Shown: positions 8,421-21,723 of the stretch, piece after piece
Position numbering within the stretch: position 1 is the stretch's first letter
How the letters are laid out: every line of letters begins with the position of its first letter
From: Lachnoclostridium sp. An196
GTDB taxonomy: Bacteria > Bacillota > Clostridia > Lachnospirales > Lachnospiraceae
Assembly: GCF_002160135.1 (NCBI RefSeq)
Contig: NZ_NFJZ01000003.1
Coordinates: 62,001 to 126,000, forward strand
Length of the DNA stretch: 64,000 nucleotides
Direction of reading: 5' to 3'
Program-made: the position numbers and the translations under genes
Notes under the pieces: model-generated
What the model saw: the letters and a program-made list of their open reading frames with translations, nothing else
Database searches by the model: none
What the model was told of the DNA's origin: nothing

Positions 8421-8464
8421 GGTCTGATTCGTGCCCTTTGAAATGGGCGGAGTCAGGCCTTTTT
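8421..8464 (+). terminator. Terminator of the metal-efflux operon
   Basis: GGTCTGATTC (8421-8430) pairs with GAGTCAGGCC (8450-8459), allowing G-U pairs, with an inner GCCC/GGGC stem, followed by TTTTT. Confidence 0.75.
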
Positions 8465-8496
8465 GCCTGGCCGGAAGCCGGATGAGGAGGAATAGG

Positions 8497-9213
8497 ATGA
8501 AAAAATGTGTAATAGGCGTAGTGCCGCTGGTGGATTATGAAAAACAGAGCTGGTGGATGCTTCCCGGATATATGGAAGGAATCCTGGAAGCCGGCGGGCT
8601 TCCGCTGATGCTTCCTCTGACCGATGACCGGGAAGTCATCCGGCAGATGACAGATCAGTGCGACGGATTTCTGCTCACCGGGGGACAGGACGTGTCGCCG
8701 GAGTTATATGGAGAAAAACGTCTGCCACAGTGCGGGGAGTGCAGTCCGGAACGGGACCGGATGGAAAAGATGCTTTTGGAAGAAGTGCTGCACAAAAACA
8801 TACCGGTTTTGGGAATCTGCAGAGGCATACAGTTCCTGAATGCGGCCCTGGGCGGGACCCTGTATCAGGATCTGCCGTCCCAGCGGGGAACCGGGATGAC
8901 GCATTGCCAGAAGCCTCCGTATGATGTGCCGGTACATGAAGTGGAGATCAAGGAAGGAACACCCCTTTATGATCTGCTGGGCTGCCGCAGCCTGGCAGTC
9001 AACAGCTACCATCACCAGGCGGTCAGACAGCTGGCGCCGGGGCTGGAAGTCATGGCGGTGTCGGAAGATGGATTGACGGAAGGAGTATATATGCCTGACC
9101 GCAGATTTGTCTGGGCGGTCCAGTGGCATCCGGAATTTTCGTACCGCGCGGAAGAAAACAGCAGAAAAATATTCGCGGCCTTTGTACGTGCGGCGGAAGA
9201 ATTGCGGAAATAG
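8497..9213 (+). CDS. Gamma-glutamyl-gamma-aminobutyrate hydrolase family peptidase (C26)
   Basis: 238 residues. Class I glutamine-amidotransferase-like fold that hydrolyses gamma-glutamyl bonds. The start at ATG 8497 is set by GAGGAGG at 8484; an upstream in-frame start at 8431 lies inside the terminator. Seen: LLTGGQDVSPELYGE, the nucleophile Cys in LGICRGIQFLNAALGG, then SYHHQAV, and the catalytic His and Glu in AVQWHPEF. The substrate (gamma-Glu-GABA or another gamma-glutamyl compound) cannot be read from the sequence. Single gene between terminator and the rpmG promoter. Confidence 0.9.
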   Translation: MKKCVIGVVPLVDYEKQSWWMLPGYMEGILEAGGLPLMLPLTDDREVIRQMTDQCDGFLLTGGQDVSPELYGEKRLPQCGECSPERDRMEKMLLEEVLHKNIPVLGICRGIQFLNAALGGTLYQDLPSQRGTGMTHCQKPPYDVPVHEVEIKEGTPLYDLLGCRSLAVNSYHHQAVRQLAPGLEVMAVSEDGLTEGVYMPDRRFVWAVQWHPEFSYRAEENSRKIFAAFVRAAEELRK

Positions 9214-9233
9214 TAAATCAACAGGAAAAAGCC

Positions 9234-9263
9234 TTGACATCTTCATGCGCCCTATGCTATAGT
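9234..9263 (+). promoter_or_regulatory. Promoter of rpmG-secE-nusG-rplKA
   Basis: TTGACA (9234-9239) and TATAGT (9258-9263), 18-base spacing. The leader up to rpmG holds a perfect stem TTTAGGC/GCCTAAA around a T-rich loop (9280-9306). Confidence 0.8.
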
Positions 9264-9363
9264 AATCTGGCGAATGGAAGTTTAGGCTTTTTTTTTATGC
9301 CTAAAAATTGGTGGTTTTCGCAGGATCACCAAAGAAAAAGTATAAAAAGCGAGGTGGAAAGTT

Positions 9364-9513
9364 GTGCGCGTAAAGATCACATTGGCATGTACGGAGTGCA
9401 AACAGCGTAACTACAACATGACCAAAGAAAAAAAGAATCACCCGGACAGAATGGAGACTAAGAAATACTGCCGTTTCTGCAGAAAACATACTCTTCATAA
9501 AGAAACGAAGTAA
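9364..9513 (+). CDS. rpmG: 50S ribosomal protein L33
   Basis: 49 residues, starting at GTG 9364 after GAGGTGG. The sequence [13 protein letters not shown] followed by [15 protein letters not shown] is L33 with both CxxC pairs, the zinc-binding form. It is the first gene of the secE-nusG operon, as usual in Firmicutes. Too short for a 60-residue ORF cut-off but unmistakable. Confidence 0.95.
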   Translation: MRVKITLACTECKQRNYNMTKEKKNHPDRMETKKYCRFCRKHTLHKETK

Positions 9514-9545
9514 TTCTGCCGAAGGATCGTAAAGGATGTGAGAAG

Positions 9546-9755
9546 ATGGGAGAGACGAAAAAGACCCAGAAAGCCCAGAAGACCAGTTGGTTCACGGGGC
9601 TGAAAGCCGAATTTAAAAAGATCAGCTGGACAGACAGGAAATCACTCACAAAACAGACGATTGCGGTTATCAGCACATCTGTTGTTTTGGCTCTTATTAT
9701 CAAAGTGCTGGATATGGTCATGACTTTTGGAATTGACATTCTGGTAACGCTGTAA
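9546..9755 (+). CDS. secE: Preprotein translocase subunit SecE
   Basis: 69 residues, the short Gram-positive form. It clamps SecY in the membrane translocon. A charged N terminus, the conserved amphipathic segment LKAEFKKISWTDRKSL (residues 19-34), then one transmembrane helix (about 42-66). It lies between rpmG and nusG with 20 bases to nusG. Confidence 0.95.
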   Translation: MGETKKTQKAQKTSWFTGLKAEFKKISWTDRKSLTKQTIAVISTSVVLALIIKVLDMVMTFGIDILVTL

Positions 9756-9775
9756 GCTGGGAGAAAGGTGATTTT

Positions 9776-10291
9776 ATGTCAGAGACAAACTGGTATGTGG
9801 TTCATACCTATTCCGGGTATGAAAACAAGGTTAAGGCCAACATTGAGAAGACAATCGAAAACAGACATCTGGAAGATCAGATCCTTGAAGTCAGAGTTCC
9901 GATGCAGGACGTGGTGGAGATGAAGGACGGCGTCAGCCGTCAGGTCCAGAAAAAGATGTTCCCGGGCTACGTTCTGATCAACATGGTGATGAACGACGAT
10001 ACCTGGTATGTGGTACGCAACACCAGGGGCGTGACCGGATTTGTTGGCCCTGGATCTAAACCGGTTCCGCTCACAGACGAAGAAATGAGACCGCTGGGTA
10101 TCCATTCGGATTCTGTACAGATTGATTTTGCGGAAGGCGATACTGTGGTTGTGACCGGAGGCGTTTGGAAAGACACCGTTGGTGTTATCCAGGCGATCAA
10201 TGAGAACAAGCAGAGCGTGACGATCAATGTTGATCTGTTCGGCCGTGAAACGCCGGTGGAGATAAGTTTCACAGAGATCAAGAAAATGTAA
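9776..10291 (+). CDS. nusG: Transcription antitermination/pausing factor NusG
   Basis: 171 residues. Binds RNA polymerase and links it to the ribosome or Rho. The N-terminal NGN domain begins WYVVHTYSGYENKVKANIEK; VPMQDVVE and KKMFPGYVLINM follow, and GFVGPGSKPVPL ends that domain. The C-terminal KOW domain begins near residue 120 (GDTVVVTGGVWKDTVGVIQ). Normal length and context (secE before, rplK after). Confidence 0.97.
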   Translation: MSETNWYVVHTYSGYENKVKANIEKTIENRHLEDQILEVRVPMQDVVEMKDGVSRQVQKKMFPGYVLINMVMNDDTWYVVRNTRGVTGFVGPGSKPVPLTDEEMRPLGIHSDSVQIDFAEGDTVVVTGGVWKDTVGVIQAINENKQSVTINVDLFGRETPVEISFTEIKKM

Positions 10292-10322
10292 ACTGGTTTG
10301 CGGATTAGCGTATCCGCAGATC

Positions 10323-10350
10323 GTGGGAGGGTTCATCCCGCCATTACCAC
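10323..10350 (+). promoter_or_regulatory. L1-binding-site-like RNA element before rplK
   Basis: The element starts GTGGGAGGG and ends CCATTACCAC, folding with GTGG/CCAC closing and GGG/CCC inner pairs. The GUGGGAGG and AUACCAC-type strands resemble the L1-binding region of 23S rRNA (helices 76-78). L1 is known to repress its own operon by binding such an mRNA mimic. An identical 28-base copy precedes rplA. Confidence 0.75.
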
Positions 10351-10369
10351 AATAGGAGGTGCCTTAGTT

Positions 10370-10798
10370 ATGGCAAAGAAAGTTACAGGTTATATCAAAT
10401 TACAGATTCCGGCCGGAAAGGCTACGCCGGCTCCGCCCGTAGGCCCGGCTCTTGGACAGCACGGAGTAAATATCGTGCAGTTCACGAAGGAGTTCAATGC
10501 AAGAACCGCTGACCAGGGAGATATGATTATCCCGGTTGTGATTACGGTGTATGCGGACAGAAGCTTCAGCTTCATTACCAAGACCCCGCCGGCAGCAGTA
10601 CTGCTGAAGAAAGCATGCGGACTGAAAACTGCTTCCGCTAATTCCAAGAAAGACAAAGTCGCTACGATCAAGAAATCTGAGATTCAGAAGATCGCAGAAC
10701 TGAAGATGCCGGATCTGACTGCAGGCAGCCTGGAGGCAGCTATGAGCATGATCGCCGGTACTGCAAGAAGTATGGGTATCACAGTAGTAGACGATTAA
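10370..10798 (+). CDS. rplK: 50S ribosomal protein L11
   Basis: 142 residues. Start at ATG 10370 with AGGAGGTG nine bases upstream; the longer frame from 10298 runs through the leader and is rejected. Conserved [20 protein letters not shown] near the N terminus and the C-terminal rRNA-binding domain ending [19 protein letters not shown]. Part of the GTPase-associated centre of the large subunit. The leader carries the L1-like element. Confidence 0.97.
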   Translation: MAKKVTGYIKLQIPAGKATPAPPVGPALGQHGVNIVQFTKEFNARTADQGDMIIPVVITVYADRSFSFITKTPPAAVLLKKACGLKTASANSKKDKVATIKKSEIQKIAELKMPDLTAGSLEAAMSMIAGTARSMGITVVDD

Positions 10799-10821
10799 TC
10801 AACTGTTGCTGACAAATAGAC

Positions 10822-10849
10822 GTGGGAGGGTTCATCCCGCCATTACCAC
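10822..10849 (+). promoter_or_regulatory. L1-binding-site-like RNA element before rplA
   Basis: Exact 28-base repeat of the element at 10323-10350, ending three bases before the AGGAGG of rplA. In this position L1 bound to the RNA would cover the translation start region of its own gene. Confidence 0.78.
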
Positions 10850-10867
10850 TAGGAGGTTAAAAAGATT

Positions 10868-11557
10868 ATGAAACATGGTAAGAAATATGTTGAGGCTGCA
10901 AAACTGTATGACAGGCAGACTCAGTACGATAGAGACGAAGCAGTCGCAATCGTGAAAAAACTGGCAACCGCAAAATTCGACGAGACCATCGAGGCTCACA
11001 TCAGAACCGGATGCGACGGACGTCACGCAGACCAGCAGATCCGCGGCGCGGTAGTTCTGCCGCACGGAACCGGAAAACAGGTTCGCGTTCTGGTATTCGC
11101 AAAAGGACCGAAAGCAGATGAAGCGCAGGCAGCAGGCGCTGAGTTCGTAGGAGCTGAGGAACTGGTTCCGAAGATCCAGGGCGGATGGTTTGACTTTGAT
11201 GTGGTTGTTGCAACTCCGGATATGATGGGCGTTGTTGGACGCCTGGGCCGTGTGCTCGGACCGAAAGGCCTGATGCCGAACCCGAAGGCAGGTACCGTCA
11301 CCATGGACGTGACCAAAGCCGTTCAGGATATCAAAGCCGGTAAGATCGAGTACAGACTTGACAAAACCAACATTATCCATGTGCCGATCGGAAAAGCATC
11401 TTTTACCGAGGAGCAGTTAGCGGACAACTTCCAGACGCTTATGGATGCAATCAACAAAGCAAGACCTGCCGCTGTAAAGGGACAGTACCTGAAGAGCGTA
11501 ACCATTGCTCCGACCATGGGCCCGGGCGTAAAGGTCAATCCGCTGAAACTGGCATAA
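10868..11557 (+). CDS. rplA: 50S ribosomal protein L1
   Basis: 229 residues, normal length. Forms the mobile L1 stalk at the ribosomal E site and represses its own translation in bacteria studied. Seen: a Lys-rich N terminus ([15 protein letters not shown]), [20 protein letters not shown] and [10 protein letters not shown], the L1 signature, and a C-terminal GPGVKVNP. Last gene before the L10 leader promoter. Confidence 0.97.
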   Translation: MKHGKKYVEAAKLYDRQTQYDRDEAVAIVKKLATAKFDETIEAHIRTGCDGRHADQQIRGAVVLPHGTGKQVRVLVFAKGPKADEAQAAGAEFVGAEELVPKIQGGWFDFDVVVATPDMMGVVGRLGRVLGPKGLMPNPKAGTVTMDVTKAVQDIKAGKIEYRLDKTNIIHVPIGKASFTEEQLADNFQTLMDAINKARPAAVKGQYLKSVTIAPTMGPGVKVNPLKLA

Positions 11558-11573
11558 AAGCCTGCAAAGGGTG

Positions 11574-11602
11574 TTGACATCCACTATAAATTATGATATT
11601 TT
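11574..11602 (+). promoter_or_regulatory. Promoter of rplJL
   Basis: TTGACA (11574-11579) and TATTTT (11597-11602) with 17-base spacing, directly after rplA. Confidence 0.75.
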
Positions 11603-11604
11603 AA

Positions 11605-11734
11605 AACAGTTAAAGATGACTGCCCGAAGACAGCAGGTGCCTGAGTGCGTAAGTTGTAAACGCCTGCCGAGGAAAGCATTCGATATGGAATGACTTGTGA
11701 TCCCTCTGTGTCTGCGGCACAGAGGGATTTTTTT
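11605..11734 (+). promoter_or_regulatory. Ribosomal protein L10 leader
   Basis: Structured RNA with the conserved segments GATGACTGCCCGAAGACAG and GTGCGTAAG...CGCCTGCCGAGG, followed by a terminator hairpin TCCCTCTGTG/CACAGAGGGA and seven T. L10(L12)4 binding to this leader is known to control rplJL in Firmicutes, here apparently by termination. Confidence 0.88.
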
Positions 11735-11807
11735 GCCGGAAGATTTTCCGGTGGGAACCAATTCTTGCGGTTGTCACTCTTAAAAATCTATAAGGAGGAA
11801 ACCATTC

Positions 11808-12296
11808 ATGGCAAAAGTTGAACTGAAAAAACCGATTGTAGAAGAAATTTCTGCAAATCTGGAAGGCGCTGCCTGCGTAGTTCTGGTAGACCCTGTAGGA
11901 CTGACCGTTGAGCAGGATACGCAGCTTCGTAAACAGATGAGAGCAGAAGGTATCGTTTACAAGGTTTACAAGAACACGATGCTGAACTTTGCAGTGAAGG
12001 GAACGGAGTTTGAGCCGCTGGCACAGCATCTCGCAGGTCCGTCCGCCATTGCAGTTTCCAAAACAGATGCCACCGCACCGGCGAGAATCCTTGCCGAGTT
12101 CGCGAAGAAGGCAGACAAGCTGGAGATCAAAGCCGGCGTTGTGGAAGGAACTTATTATGATGCAAAGGGTATGTCTGCTATCGCTGCAGTTCCGTCCAGA
12201 GAAGTGCTTCTGGGAAGACTGCTTGGAAGCATGCAGAGCCCGATCGCAAACTTCGCGCGTGTGCTTAATCAGATCGCGGAGAAACAGGAAGCGTAA
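11808..12296 (+). CDS. rplJ: 50S ribosomal protein L10
   Basis: 162 residues. Base of the ribosomal stalk that carries L7/L12 dimers. MAKVELKKPIVEEISANLE at the start, the rRNA-binding region with LRKQMRAEGIVYKVYKNTML, AGPSAIA, and the C-terminal helix ending VLNQIAEKQEA that binds L7/L12. Behind the L10 leader; AGGAGG upstream. Confidence 0.97.
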   Translation: MAKVELKKPIVEEISANLEGAACVVLVDPVGLTVEQDTQLRKQMRAEGIVYKVYKNTMLNFAVKGTEFEPLAQHLAGPSAIAVSKTDATAPARILAEFAKKADKLEIKAGVVEGTYYDAKGMSAIAAVPSREVLLGRLLGSMQSPIANFARVLNQIAEKQEA

Positions 12297-12365
12297 AAAA
12301 CAGACAGGCTGCCTTGCAGAGGCGGCGTGAAACAAACAGAGAATGAATATTGGAGGTAAATGAAA

Positions 12366-12740
12366 ATGGCAAAGTTAACGACTGCAGAATTTATTGAAGC
12401 AATCAAAGAGTTATCTGTATTAGAGCTGAATGAGCTCGTAAAAGCATGTGAGGAAGAGTTCGGCGTATCCGCAGCGGCAGGTGTTGTTGTAGCAGCAGCA
12501 GGCCCGGCAGCTGAGGCGGCTGAGGAGAAAGATTCCTTCGACGTAGAGCTGACCGAGGTTGGCCCGAACAAAGTTAAAGTTATCAAAGTGGTTCGTGAAG
12601 CAACCGGTCTTGGCCTGAAAGAGGCAAAAGATGTAGTTGACGGTGCACCGAAGGTGATCAAAGAGGGCGTTTCCAAGGCAGAGGCTGAGGAGATGAAGAC
12701 CAAACTCGAGGCAGAGGGCGCAAAAGTTACCCTGAAATAA
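12366..12740 (+). CDS. rplL: 50S ribosomal protein L7/L12
   Basis: 124 residues. The ATG at 12366 is preferred to 12360 because GGAGG then has a nine-base spacing. N-terminal dimer domain ([20 protein letters not shown]), an Ala-rich hinge near residues 36-55, and the C-terminal factor-binding domain [20 protein letters not shown] with [12 protein letters not shown]. Recruits translation GTPases. Confidence 0.97.
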   Translation: MAKLTTAEFIEAIKELSVLELNELVKACEEEFGVSAAAGVVVAAAGPAAEAAEEKDSFDVELTEVGPNKVKVIKVVREATGLGLKEAKDVVDGAPKVIKEGVSKAEAEEMKTKLEAEGAKVTLK

Positions 12741-12756
12741 GAGAGTGGACAACAAA

Positions 12757-12785
12757 GAGGCATCGCTGTTGCGGTGCCTTTTTTC
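12757..12785 (+). terminator. Terminator after rplL
   Basis: GGCATCGC-TGTT-GCGGTGCC followed by six T. Confidence 0.88.
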
Positions 12786-12821
12786 GCACTTTAAATAAGT
12801 AACAGTTCAGGGAAAAAATGG

Positions 12822-12850
12822 TTGACACTGCAGATGGTTTATGTTATTAT
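12822..12850 (+). promoter_or_regulatory. Promoter of rpoBC
   Basis: TTGACA (12822-12827) and TATTAT (12845-12850), 17-base spacing. The leader of about 100 bases contains a small GTAGGC/GCTTAC-type stem and no other recognised element. Confidence 0.85.
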
Positions 12851-12953
12851 GGACAATGCACTATTGTGGTGAGGTAGGCCTAGCTTACTACATTCCGCAA
12901 TGGTTATAAACTGGATCATCGCAGTGATTAAAAATATAAGGGGTGAAATGTCA

Positions 12954-15900
12954 ATGGAAAAGAACAGAATCAAACCTGTCAAATCCGGCAGAAATGTCAG
13001 AATGAGTTATTCCCGCAAAAAGGAAGTACTGGAAATGCCGAATCTGATCGAGGTTCAGAGAGATTCCTACCAGTGGTTTCTGGATGAAGGTCTCCGTGAG
13101 GCATTTGCGGATATTTCTCCGATTACCGACTACAGCGGAAAGCTGAGCCTGGAGTTTACCGACTTTACACTTGACAAAGAGGGTGCAAAGTACACGATCG
13201 AAGAATGCAAAGAACGGGATGCCACCTACGCTGCTCCTCTGAAAGTAAGAGTTCGTCTCTATAATAAGGAAACGGATGAGATCAACGAACATGAGATTTT
13301 CATGGGTGATCTGCCGCTTATGACAGAGACGGGAACTTTCGTGATCAACGGCGCGGAGCGTGTCATCGTCAGCCAGTTGGTACGTTCCCCTGGTATCTAC
13401 TATGGTATTGACCATGACAAAGTGGGCAAGCTTTTGTTCTCCTGTACCGTGATTCCGAACCGCGGAGCATGGCTGGAGTATGAGACGGATTCCAATGATG
13501 TGTTCTATGTCCGTGTTGACAGAACCCGTAAAGTGCCGATTACGGTGCTGATCCGTGCGTTGGGATACGGCACGAATGCCGAGATTCTGGAGCTGTTCGG
13601 TGAAGAGCCGAAGATTTTGGCGTCTCTTACAAAGGATACAGCAGAGAGCTATCAGGAAGGTCTGCTGGAACTTTATAAAAAGATCCGTCCGGGCGAACCG
13701 CTGGCTGTTGAGAGCGCGGAGAGCCTGATCACAGGTATGTTTTTCGACCCCAGAAGATATGACCTGGCAAAAGTAGGACGTTATAAATTCAATAAAAAAC
13801 TTTCCCTGAAAAACCGGATCCGCGGCCAGGTGCTGGCGGAGGATGTGGTGAATCCTGTTACCGGAGAGATTATCGCGGAAGCGGATACGAAAGTGGACGC
13901 GGATCTGGCGGTAGAGATTCAGGATTCCGCGGTTCCGTTCGTTTGGATCAAAGGAGAGGAACGCAATATCAAAGTGCTCTCCAACCGTATGGTGGATCTG
14001 AAGAAATATGTGGACTGCGAGCCGAGAGAACTCGGCATCAAGGAACTGGTATATTATCCGGTTCTGGAAAAGCTGATGGAAGAGTATACGGATGCGGAAG
14101 AGCTGAAAGAAGCGATTCGCCGCGAGGCTTCCGAGCTGGTTCCGAAGCACATTACGAAGGATGACATTCTGGCATCCATTAACTATAACATGCATCTGGA
14201 GTATGGCCTTGGCAATGCCGACGATATCGACCACCTTGGCAACCGCCGTATCCGTGCGGTGGGCGAACTGCTTCAGAATCAGTACCGGATCGGTCTTTCC
14301 CGTCTGGAAAGAGTGGTGCGGGAACGCATGACGACACAGGATACGGAGGGTATCTCTCCGCAGTCCCTGATCAACATCAAACCGGTGACGGCAGCGGTAA
14401 AAGAGTTTTTCGGTTCTTCCCAGCTGTCCCAGTTCATGGATCAGAACAACCCACTGGGCGAGCTGACCCACAAGAGACGTCTGTCCGCACTGGGACCGGG
14501 CGGTCTTTCCCGTGACCGGGCGGGATTCGAGGTCCGCGACGTGCATTATTCTCACTATGGAAGAATGTGCCCGATCGAGACCCCCGAGGGTCCGAACATC
14601 GGTCTGATCAACTCCCTTGCATGTTATGCGAGGATCAATGAATATGGATTTATCGAGGCGCCGTACCGCAAGATCGATAAATCCGACCCTGCTAATCCGC
14701 GTGTTACAAATGAAGTAGTCTATATGACCGCGGATGAAGAAGACAATTACCATGTGGCGCAGGCGAATGAGCCGCTGGATGATGAAGGACATTTTGTCCG
14801 CAATAATGTATCCGGCCGTTATCGTGAGGAGACGCAGGAATATGAAAAGACCATGTTCGATTTCATGGATGTGTCTCCGAAGATGGTGTTCTCTGTGGCG
14901 ACGGCATTGATTCCGTTCCTGCAGAACGACGACGCGAACCGTGCGCTGATGGGATCCAACATGCAGCGTCAGGCGGTGCCGCTGATGATTACCGAGGCTC
15001 CGGTGGTGGGTACCGGTATGGAAGAAAAGACGGCGGTGGACTCCGGCGTCTGCGTGATCGCGAAGAATGCGGGCGTAGTGGAGCGTTCTGTATCCAATGA
15101 GATCGTGATTCGTCAGGATAACGGAGTGCGTGACACCTATCATCTGACGAAGTTTACCAGAAGCAACCAGAGCAACTGCTACAATCAGAGGCCGATTGTC
15201 TTCAAGGGAGACCGGGTGGAAGCGGGACAGGTGATTGCAGACGGACCGTCCACCTCCAACGGAGAGATCGCGCTGGGCAAGAACCCGCTGATCGGCTTTA
15301 TGACCTGGGAAGGTTATAATTACGAGGACGCAGTTCTTCTGAGCGAGAGACTGGTTATGGATGATGTGTATACATCTATCCATATTGAAGAATATGAAGC
15401 GGAAGCCCGTGACACGAAGCTGGGACCGGAAGAGATCACCAGGGATGTGCCGGGCGTGGGCGACGACGCCCTGAAGGATCTGGACAACCGCGGTATTATC
15501 CGTGTGGGCGCGGAAGTGCGTGCCGGAGACATTCTGGTAGGTAAAGTAACGCCGAAGGGAGAGACAGAGCTGACGGCGGAAGAACGTCTGCTGCGCGCGA
15601 TTTTTGGCGAGAAGGCCAGAGAAGTGCGCGATACTTCTCTGAAAGTGCCTCACGGCGAGTATGGTATCGTTGTCGATGCTAAAGTATTTACCCGTGAAAA
15701 CGGAGATGAGCTGTCTCCGGGCGTAAATCAGGCGGTACGTATCTATATTGCGCAGAAGAGAAAGATCTCTGTGGGCGACAAGATGGCAGGCCGTCACGGA
15801 AACAAGGGTGTGGTTTCCCGTGTGCTTCCGGTGGAAGATATGCCGTTCCTGCCTAACGGACGTCCGCTGGATATCGTATTGAACCCGCTGGGAGTGCCGT

Positions 15901-16799
15901 CCCGTATGAATATCGGACAGATCCTGGAGATCCATCTGAGCCTGGCTGCGAAAGCGCTTGGTTTCGATATTTCCACTCCGGTATTCGACGGCGCGAACGA
16001 GAATGACATTATGGATACTCTGGATCTGGCGAATGATTACGTCAATCTGGAGTGGGATGAATTTAAATCAAAGCATGAGCAGGAGCTGCTCCCGGAAGTG
16101 ATGGATTATCTGTATGAGAACCGTGACCACAGGAAGCTCTGGAAGGGCGTGCCGATCTCCAGAGATGGAAAAGTGCGCCTGCGTGACGGACGTACCGGTG
16201 AATTTTTTGACAGCCCGGTAACGATCGGACACATGCATTACCTGAAGCTGCATCATCTGGTGGATGATAAGATCCATGCCCGTTCTACGGGACCGTACTC
16301 TCTGGTTACCCAGCAGCCGCTGGGCGGAAAAGCCCAGTTCGGCGGACAGAGATTCGGAGAGATGGAGGTGTGGGCGCTGGAGGCATACGGCGCATCCTAC
16401 ACCCTGCAGGAGATCCTGACCGTGAAATCCGACGATGTGATCGGACGTGTCAAGACCTACGAGGCAATTATTAAAGGAGATAATATACCGGAACCGGGTA
16501 TTCCGGAATCTTTCAAGGTGCTGCTTAAAGAACTGCAGTCTCTGGCGCTGGATGTGCGCGTGCTGCGTGACGACAACACAGAAGTGGAGATCATGGAGAA
16601 CAGCGAGTACGGCGATGTGGATATCCGTTCCATTCTGGAATCGGACAGCAGAGGATATGGCAGCGATGACAGATCTTCTTTCGGCGAGCATGGATTCAGC
16701 CAGCAGGAGTTTGATGGCGAAGAGCTGGTGAATGTGGATGACGAGCCGGAAAACGACGAGCCGTTCGACCTGGACGAAGAGCTTGATTTTGATGAATAG
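12954..16799 (+). CDS. rpoB: DNA-directed RNA polymerase subunit beta
   Basis: 1281 residues from ATG 12954, chosen because AAGGGGTG then lies eight bases upstream; ATG 12948 is possible. Rifampicin pocket reads [20 protein letters not shown] followed by [17 protein letters not shown], with the Asp, His and Ser positions as in sensitive enzymes. Also seen: [14 protein letters not shown], the [15 protein letters not shown] motif of the active centre, and the C-terminal [20 protein letters not shown] and [20 protein letters not shown] clamp segments. The end is strongly acidic. rpoC starts 16 bases later. Confidence 0.97.
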   Translation: MEKNRIKPVKSGRNVRMSYSRKKEVLEMPNLIEVQRDSYQWFLDEGLREAFADISPITDYSGKLSLEFTDFTLDKEGAKYTIEECKERDATYAAPLKVRVRLYNKETDEINEHEIFMGDLPLMTETGTFVINGAERVIVSQLVRSPGIYYGIDHDKVGKLLFSCTVIPNRGAWLEYETDSNDVFYVRVDRTRKVPITVLIRALGYGTNAEILELFGEEPKILASLTKDTAESYQEGLLELYKKIRPGEPLAVESAESLITGMFFDPRRYDLAKVGRYKFNKKLSLKNRIRGQVLAEDVVNPVTGEIIAEADTKVDADLAVEIQDSAVPFVWIKGEERNIKVLSNRMVDLKKYVDCEPRELGIKELVYYPVLEKLMEEYTDAEELKEAIRREASELVPKHITKDDILASINYNMHLEYGLGNADDIDHLGNRRIRAVGELLQNQYRIGLSRLERVVRERMTTQDTEGISPQSLINIKPVTAAVKEFFGSSQLSQFMDQNNPLGELTHKRRLSALGPGGLSRDRAGFEVRDVHYSHYGRMCPIETPEGPNIGLINSLACYARINEYGFIEAPYRKIDKSDPANPRVTNEVVYMTADEEDNYHVAQANEPLDDEGHFVRNNVSGRYREETQEYEKTMFDFMDVSPKMVFSVATALIPFLQNDDANRALMGSNMQRQAVPLMITEAPVVGTGMEEKTAVDSGVCVIAKNAGVVERSVSNEIVIRQDNGVRDTYHLTKFTRSNQSNCYNQRPIVFKGDRVEAGQVIADGPSTSNGEIALGKNPLIGFMTWEGYNYEDAVLLSERLVMDDVYTSIHIEEYEAEARDTKLGPEEITRDVPGVGDDALKDLDNRGIIRVGAEVRAGDILVGKVTPKGETELTAEERLLRAIFGEKAREVRDTSLKVPHGEYGIVVDAKVFTRENGDELSPGVNQAVRIYIAQKRKISVGDKMAGRHGNKGVVSRVLPVEDMPFLPNGRPLDIVLNPLGVPSRMNIGQILEIHLSLAAKALGFDISTPVFDGANENDIMDTLDLANDYVNLEWDEFKSKHEQELLPEVMDYLYENRDHRKLWKGVPISRDGKVRLRDGRTGEFFDSPVTIGHMHYLKLHHLVDDKIHARSTGPYSLVTQQPLGGKAQFGGQRFGEMEVWALEAYGASYTLQEILTVKSDDVIGRVKTYEAIIKGDNIPEPGIPESFKVLLKELQSLALDVRVLRDDNTEVEIMENSEYGDVDIRSILESDSRGYGSDDRSSFGEHGFSQQEFDGEELVNVDDEPENDEPFDLDEELDFDE

Positions 16800-16815
16800 A
16801 TAGGAGGTGCCGTTC

Positions 16816-20544
<3,729 letters not shown>

Positions 20545-20600
20545 ATAATAATAAAGTGCTATCGGCTGATACCGATTCTTAGCCTTTGATATGTAAGAAA

Positions 20601-20664
20601 GAGACCGTTCCGCAGGATTCAGACTTTTTCAGTGTCTGGATTCCAGATGGAACGGTCTCTTCTT
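20601..20664. terminator. Bidirectional terminator between rpoC and the XRE gene
   Basis: GAGACCGTTCC (20601-20611) pairs with GGAACGGTCTC (20649-20659); an inner AGAC/GTCT stem continues it. T-rich on both sides of the readings. It serves rpoBC and the convergent minus-strand gene, whose stop codon follows directly. Confidence 0.82.
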
Positions 20665-21570
20665 CTATTCCTCTATCCTGCCGCCGAATTTCACGGATAT
20701 CATATATATATAATCGTTCCGCAGATGATCTGCCTGTTCGCGTATATCTTCTACCGGTATTACGCTCAGTCCGTCCCTGCCGTAGAGAAAAGCCGTCAGG
20801 TCTATGCCGGCATCGGGAGATATATGGATCTTCTCTGCTATCCCGGAAGCAGACCGGCCATAGTATTCTCTTTCGGAGACCCCTTCCAGAATATCAAATT
20901 CCATAGAATATTTTGCTCCGCCTCCGGCAGCGATCAGTTTGATCTTGAAATCCTGAAAATCCGGGATCAGCGCGATCATGCCCTCCCGCGCCGTATCCGC
21001 CTCAAAATATATGCCTCCGAGCTCTTCCTCCTGCTCCAGAACACCATCTTTGTACAGCGACATGAAAAACGTCATTTCTGTAAACGAGCCGTCCAGCGAA
21101 TAATCATACAGATATGCCCCGTCCACATCGGACAGGATCTGCGCGATCTCCATTTCCGCGCTGTCCCGGGGAAGCGGTTCTATATAATTGGTGGAAAATT
21201 CTCCATTCAGGAACAAAGCTGCGAACAATATTCCTGTGACGAGCAGCACCAGGCAGAGCAGAAATACGATGATGATTTTCATTTTCTTCTTTTTCTCATC
21301 TCCGTCTTTCGCCACCTGTATCAGATTTTTTTCCGATTGTTTTACCACGTTCTCCTGGTCCAGATCTTCTCCTGCAATGAACTCGTTCAGTGTGATGCCG
21401 AGGATTTCGCACAGTTCCATGTATACGGACACATCCGGCAGGCAGATGCCTCTTTCCCATTTTGACACCGACTTGTCGCTCATGCCCAGTCTTTCTGCCA
21501 GCTGAACCTGCGTTATGCCCAGAGCCTTTCTCTTGGTCGCGATATATTTTCCGATTTTTTCCAGATCCAT
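20665..21570 (-). CDS. Membrane-anchored XRE-family regulator
   Basis: 301 residues. An XRE helix-turn-helix at residues 6-62 (ATKRKALGITQVQLAERLGM, SDKSVSKWERGICLPD) is followed by a Lys-rich stretch, one transmembrane helix (about 98-120) and an extracytoplasmic domain of about 180 residues. This one-component layout would let an outside signal or membrane state act directly on DNA binding. The outer domain is not recognised. It lies between rpoC and rpsL, where the core block is otherwise conserved, with its own terminator; targets are unknown. Confidence 0.85.
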   Translation of the reverse strand: MDLEKIGKYIATKRKALGITQVQLAERLGMSDKSVSKWERGICLPDVSVYMELCEILGITLNEFIAGEDLDQENVVKQSEKNLIQVAKDGDEKKKKMKIIIVFLLCLVLLVTGILFAALFLNGEFSTNYIEPLPRDSAEMEIAQILSDVDGAYLYDYSLDGSFTEMTFFMSLYKDGVLEQEEELGGIYFEADTAREGMIALIPDFQDFKIKLIAAGGGAKYSMEFDILEGVSEREYYGRSASGIAEKIHISPDAGIDLTAFLYGRDGLSVIPVEDIREQADHLRNDYIYMISVKFGGRIEE

Positions 21571-21672
21571 AATATTACCTCGCTTTTTCTGCCTTTATCT
21601 TATACCAGATCCGTAAAATCGTACACCTCTCCATGGTAGAATTGTCGTTTATGCCTGATTTTTGCAAAAAAT

Positions 21673-21706
21673 AACCGCCGTACAGGTTGGATTTTGTGCG
21701 GCGGTT
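21673..21706 (-). terminator. Terminator of the vanZ-like gene
   Basis: AACCGCCG (21673-21680) pairs with CGGCGGTT (21699-21706). In minus-strand reading the stem is followed by ATTTTTTG. Confidence 0.8.
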
Positions 21707-21723
21707 TCACTGGTTCGCATTTA

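Noticed and set aside
9280-9306. tRNA-Trp between the upstream gene and secE
   Set aside because: Only a stem TTTAGGC/GCCTAAA with a T-rich loop is present; no cloverleaf.
12951-15935. Very long minus-strand open frame opposite rpoB (994 codons)
   Set aside because: Shadow of the GC-skewed codon use of rpoB; no ribosome binding site and no recognisable domain.
20632-21465. 277-codon plus-strand frame opposite the XRE regulator
   Set aside because: The minus-strand frame has a clear helix-turn-helix, membrane helix, start and terminator; the plus frame has none.
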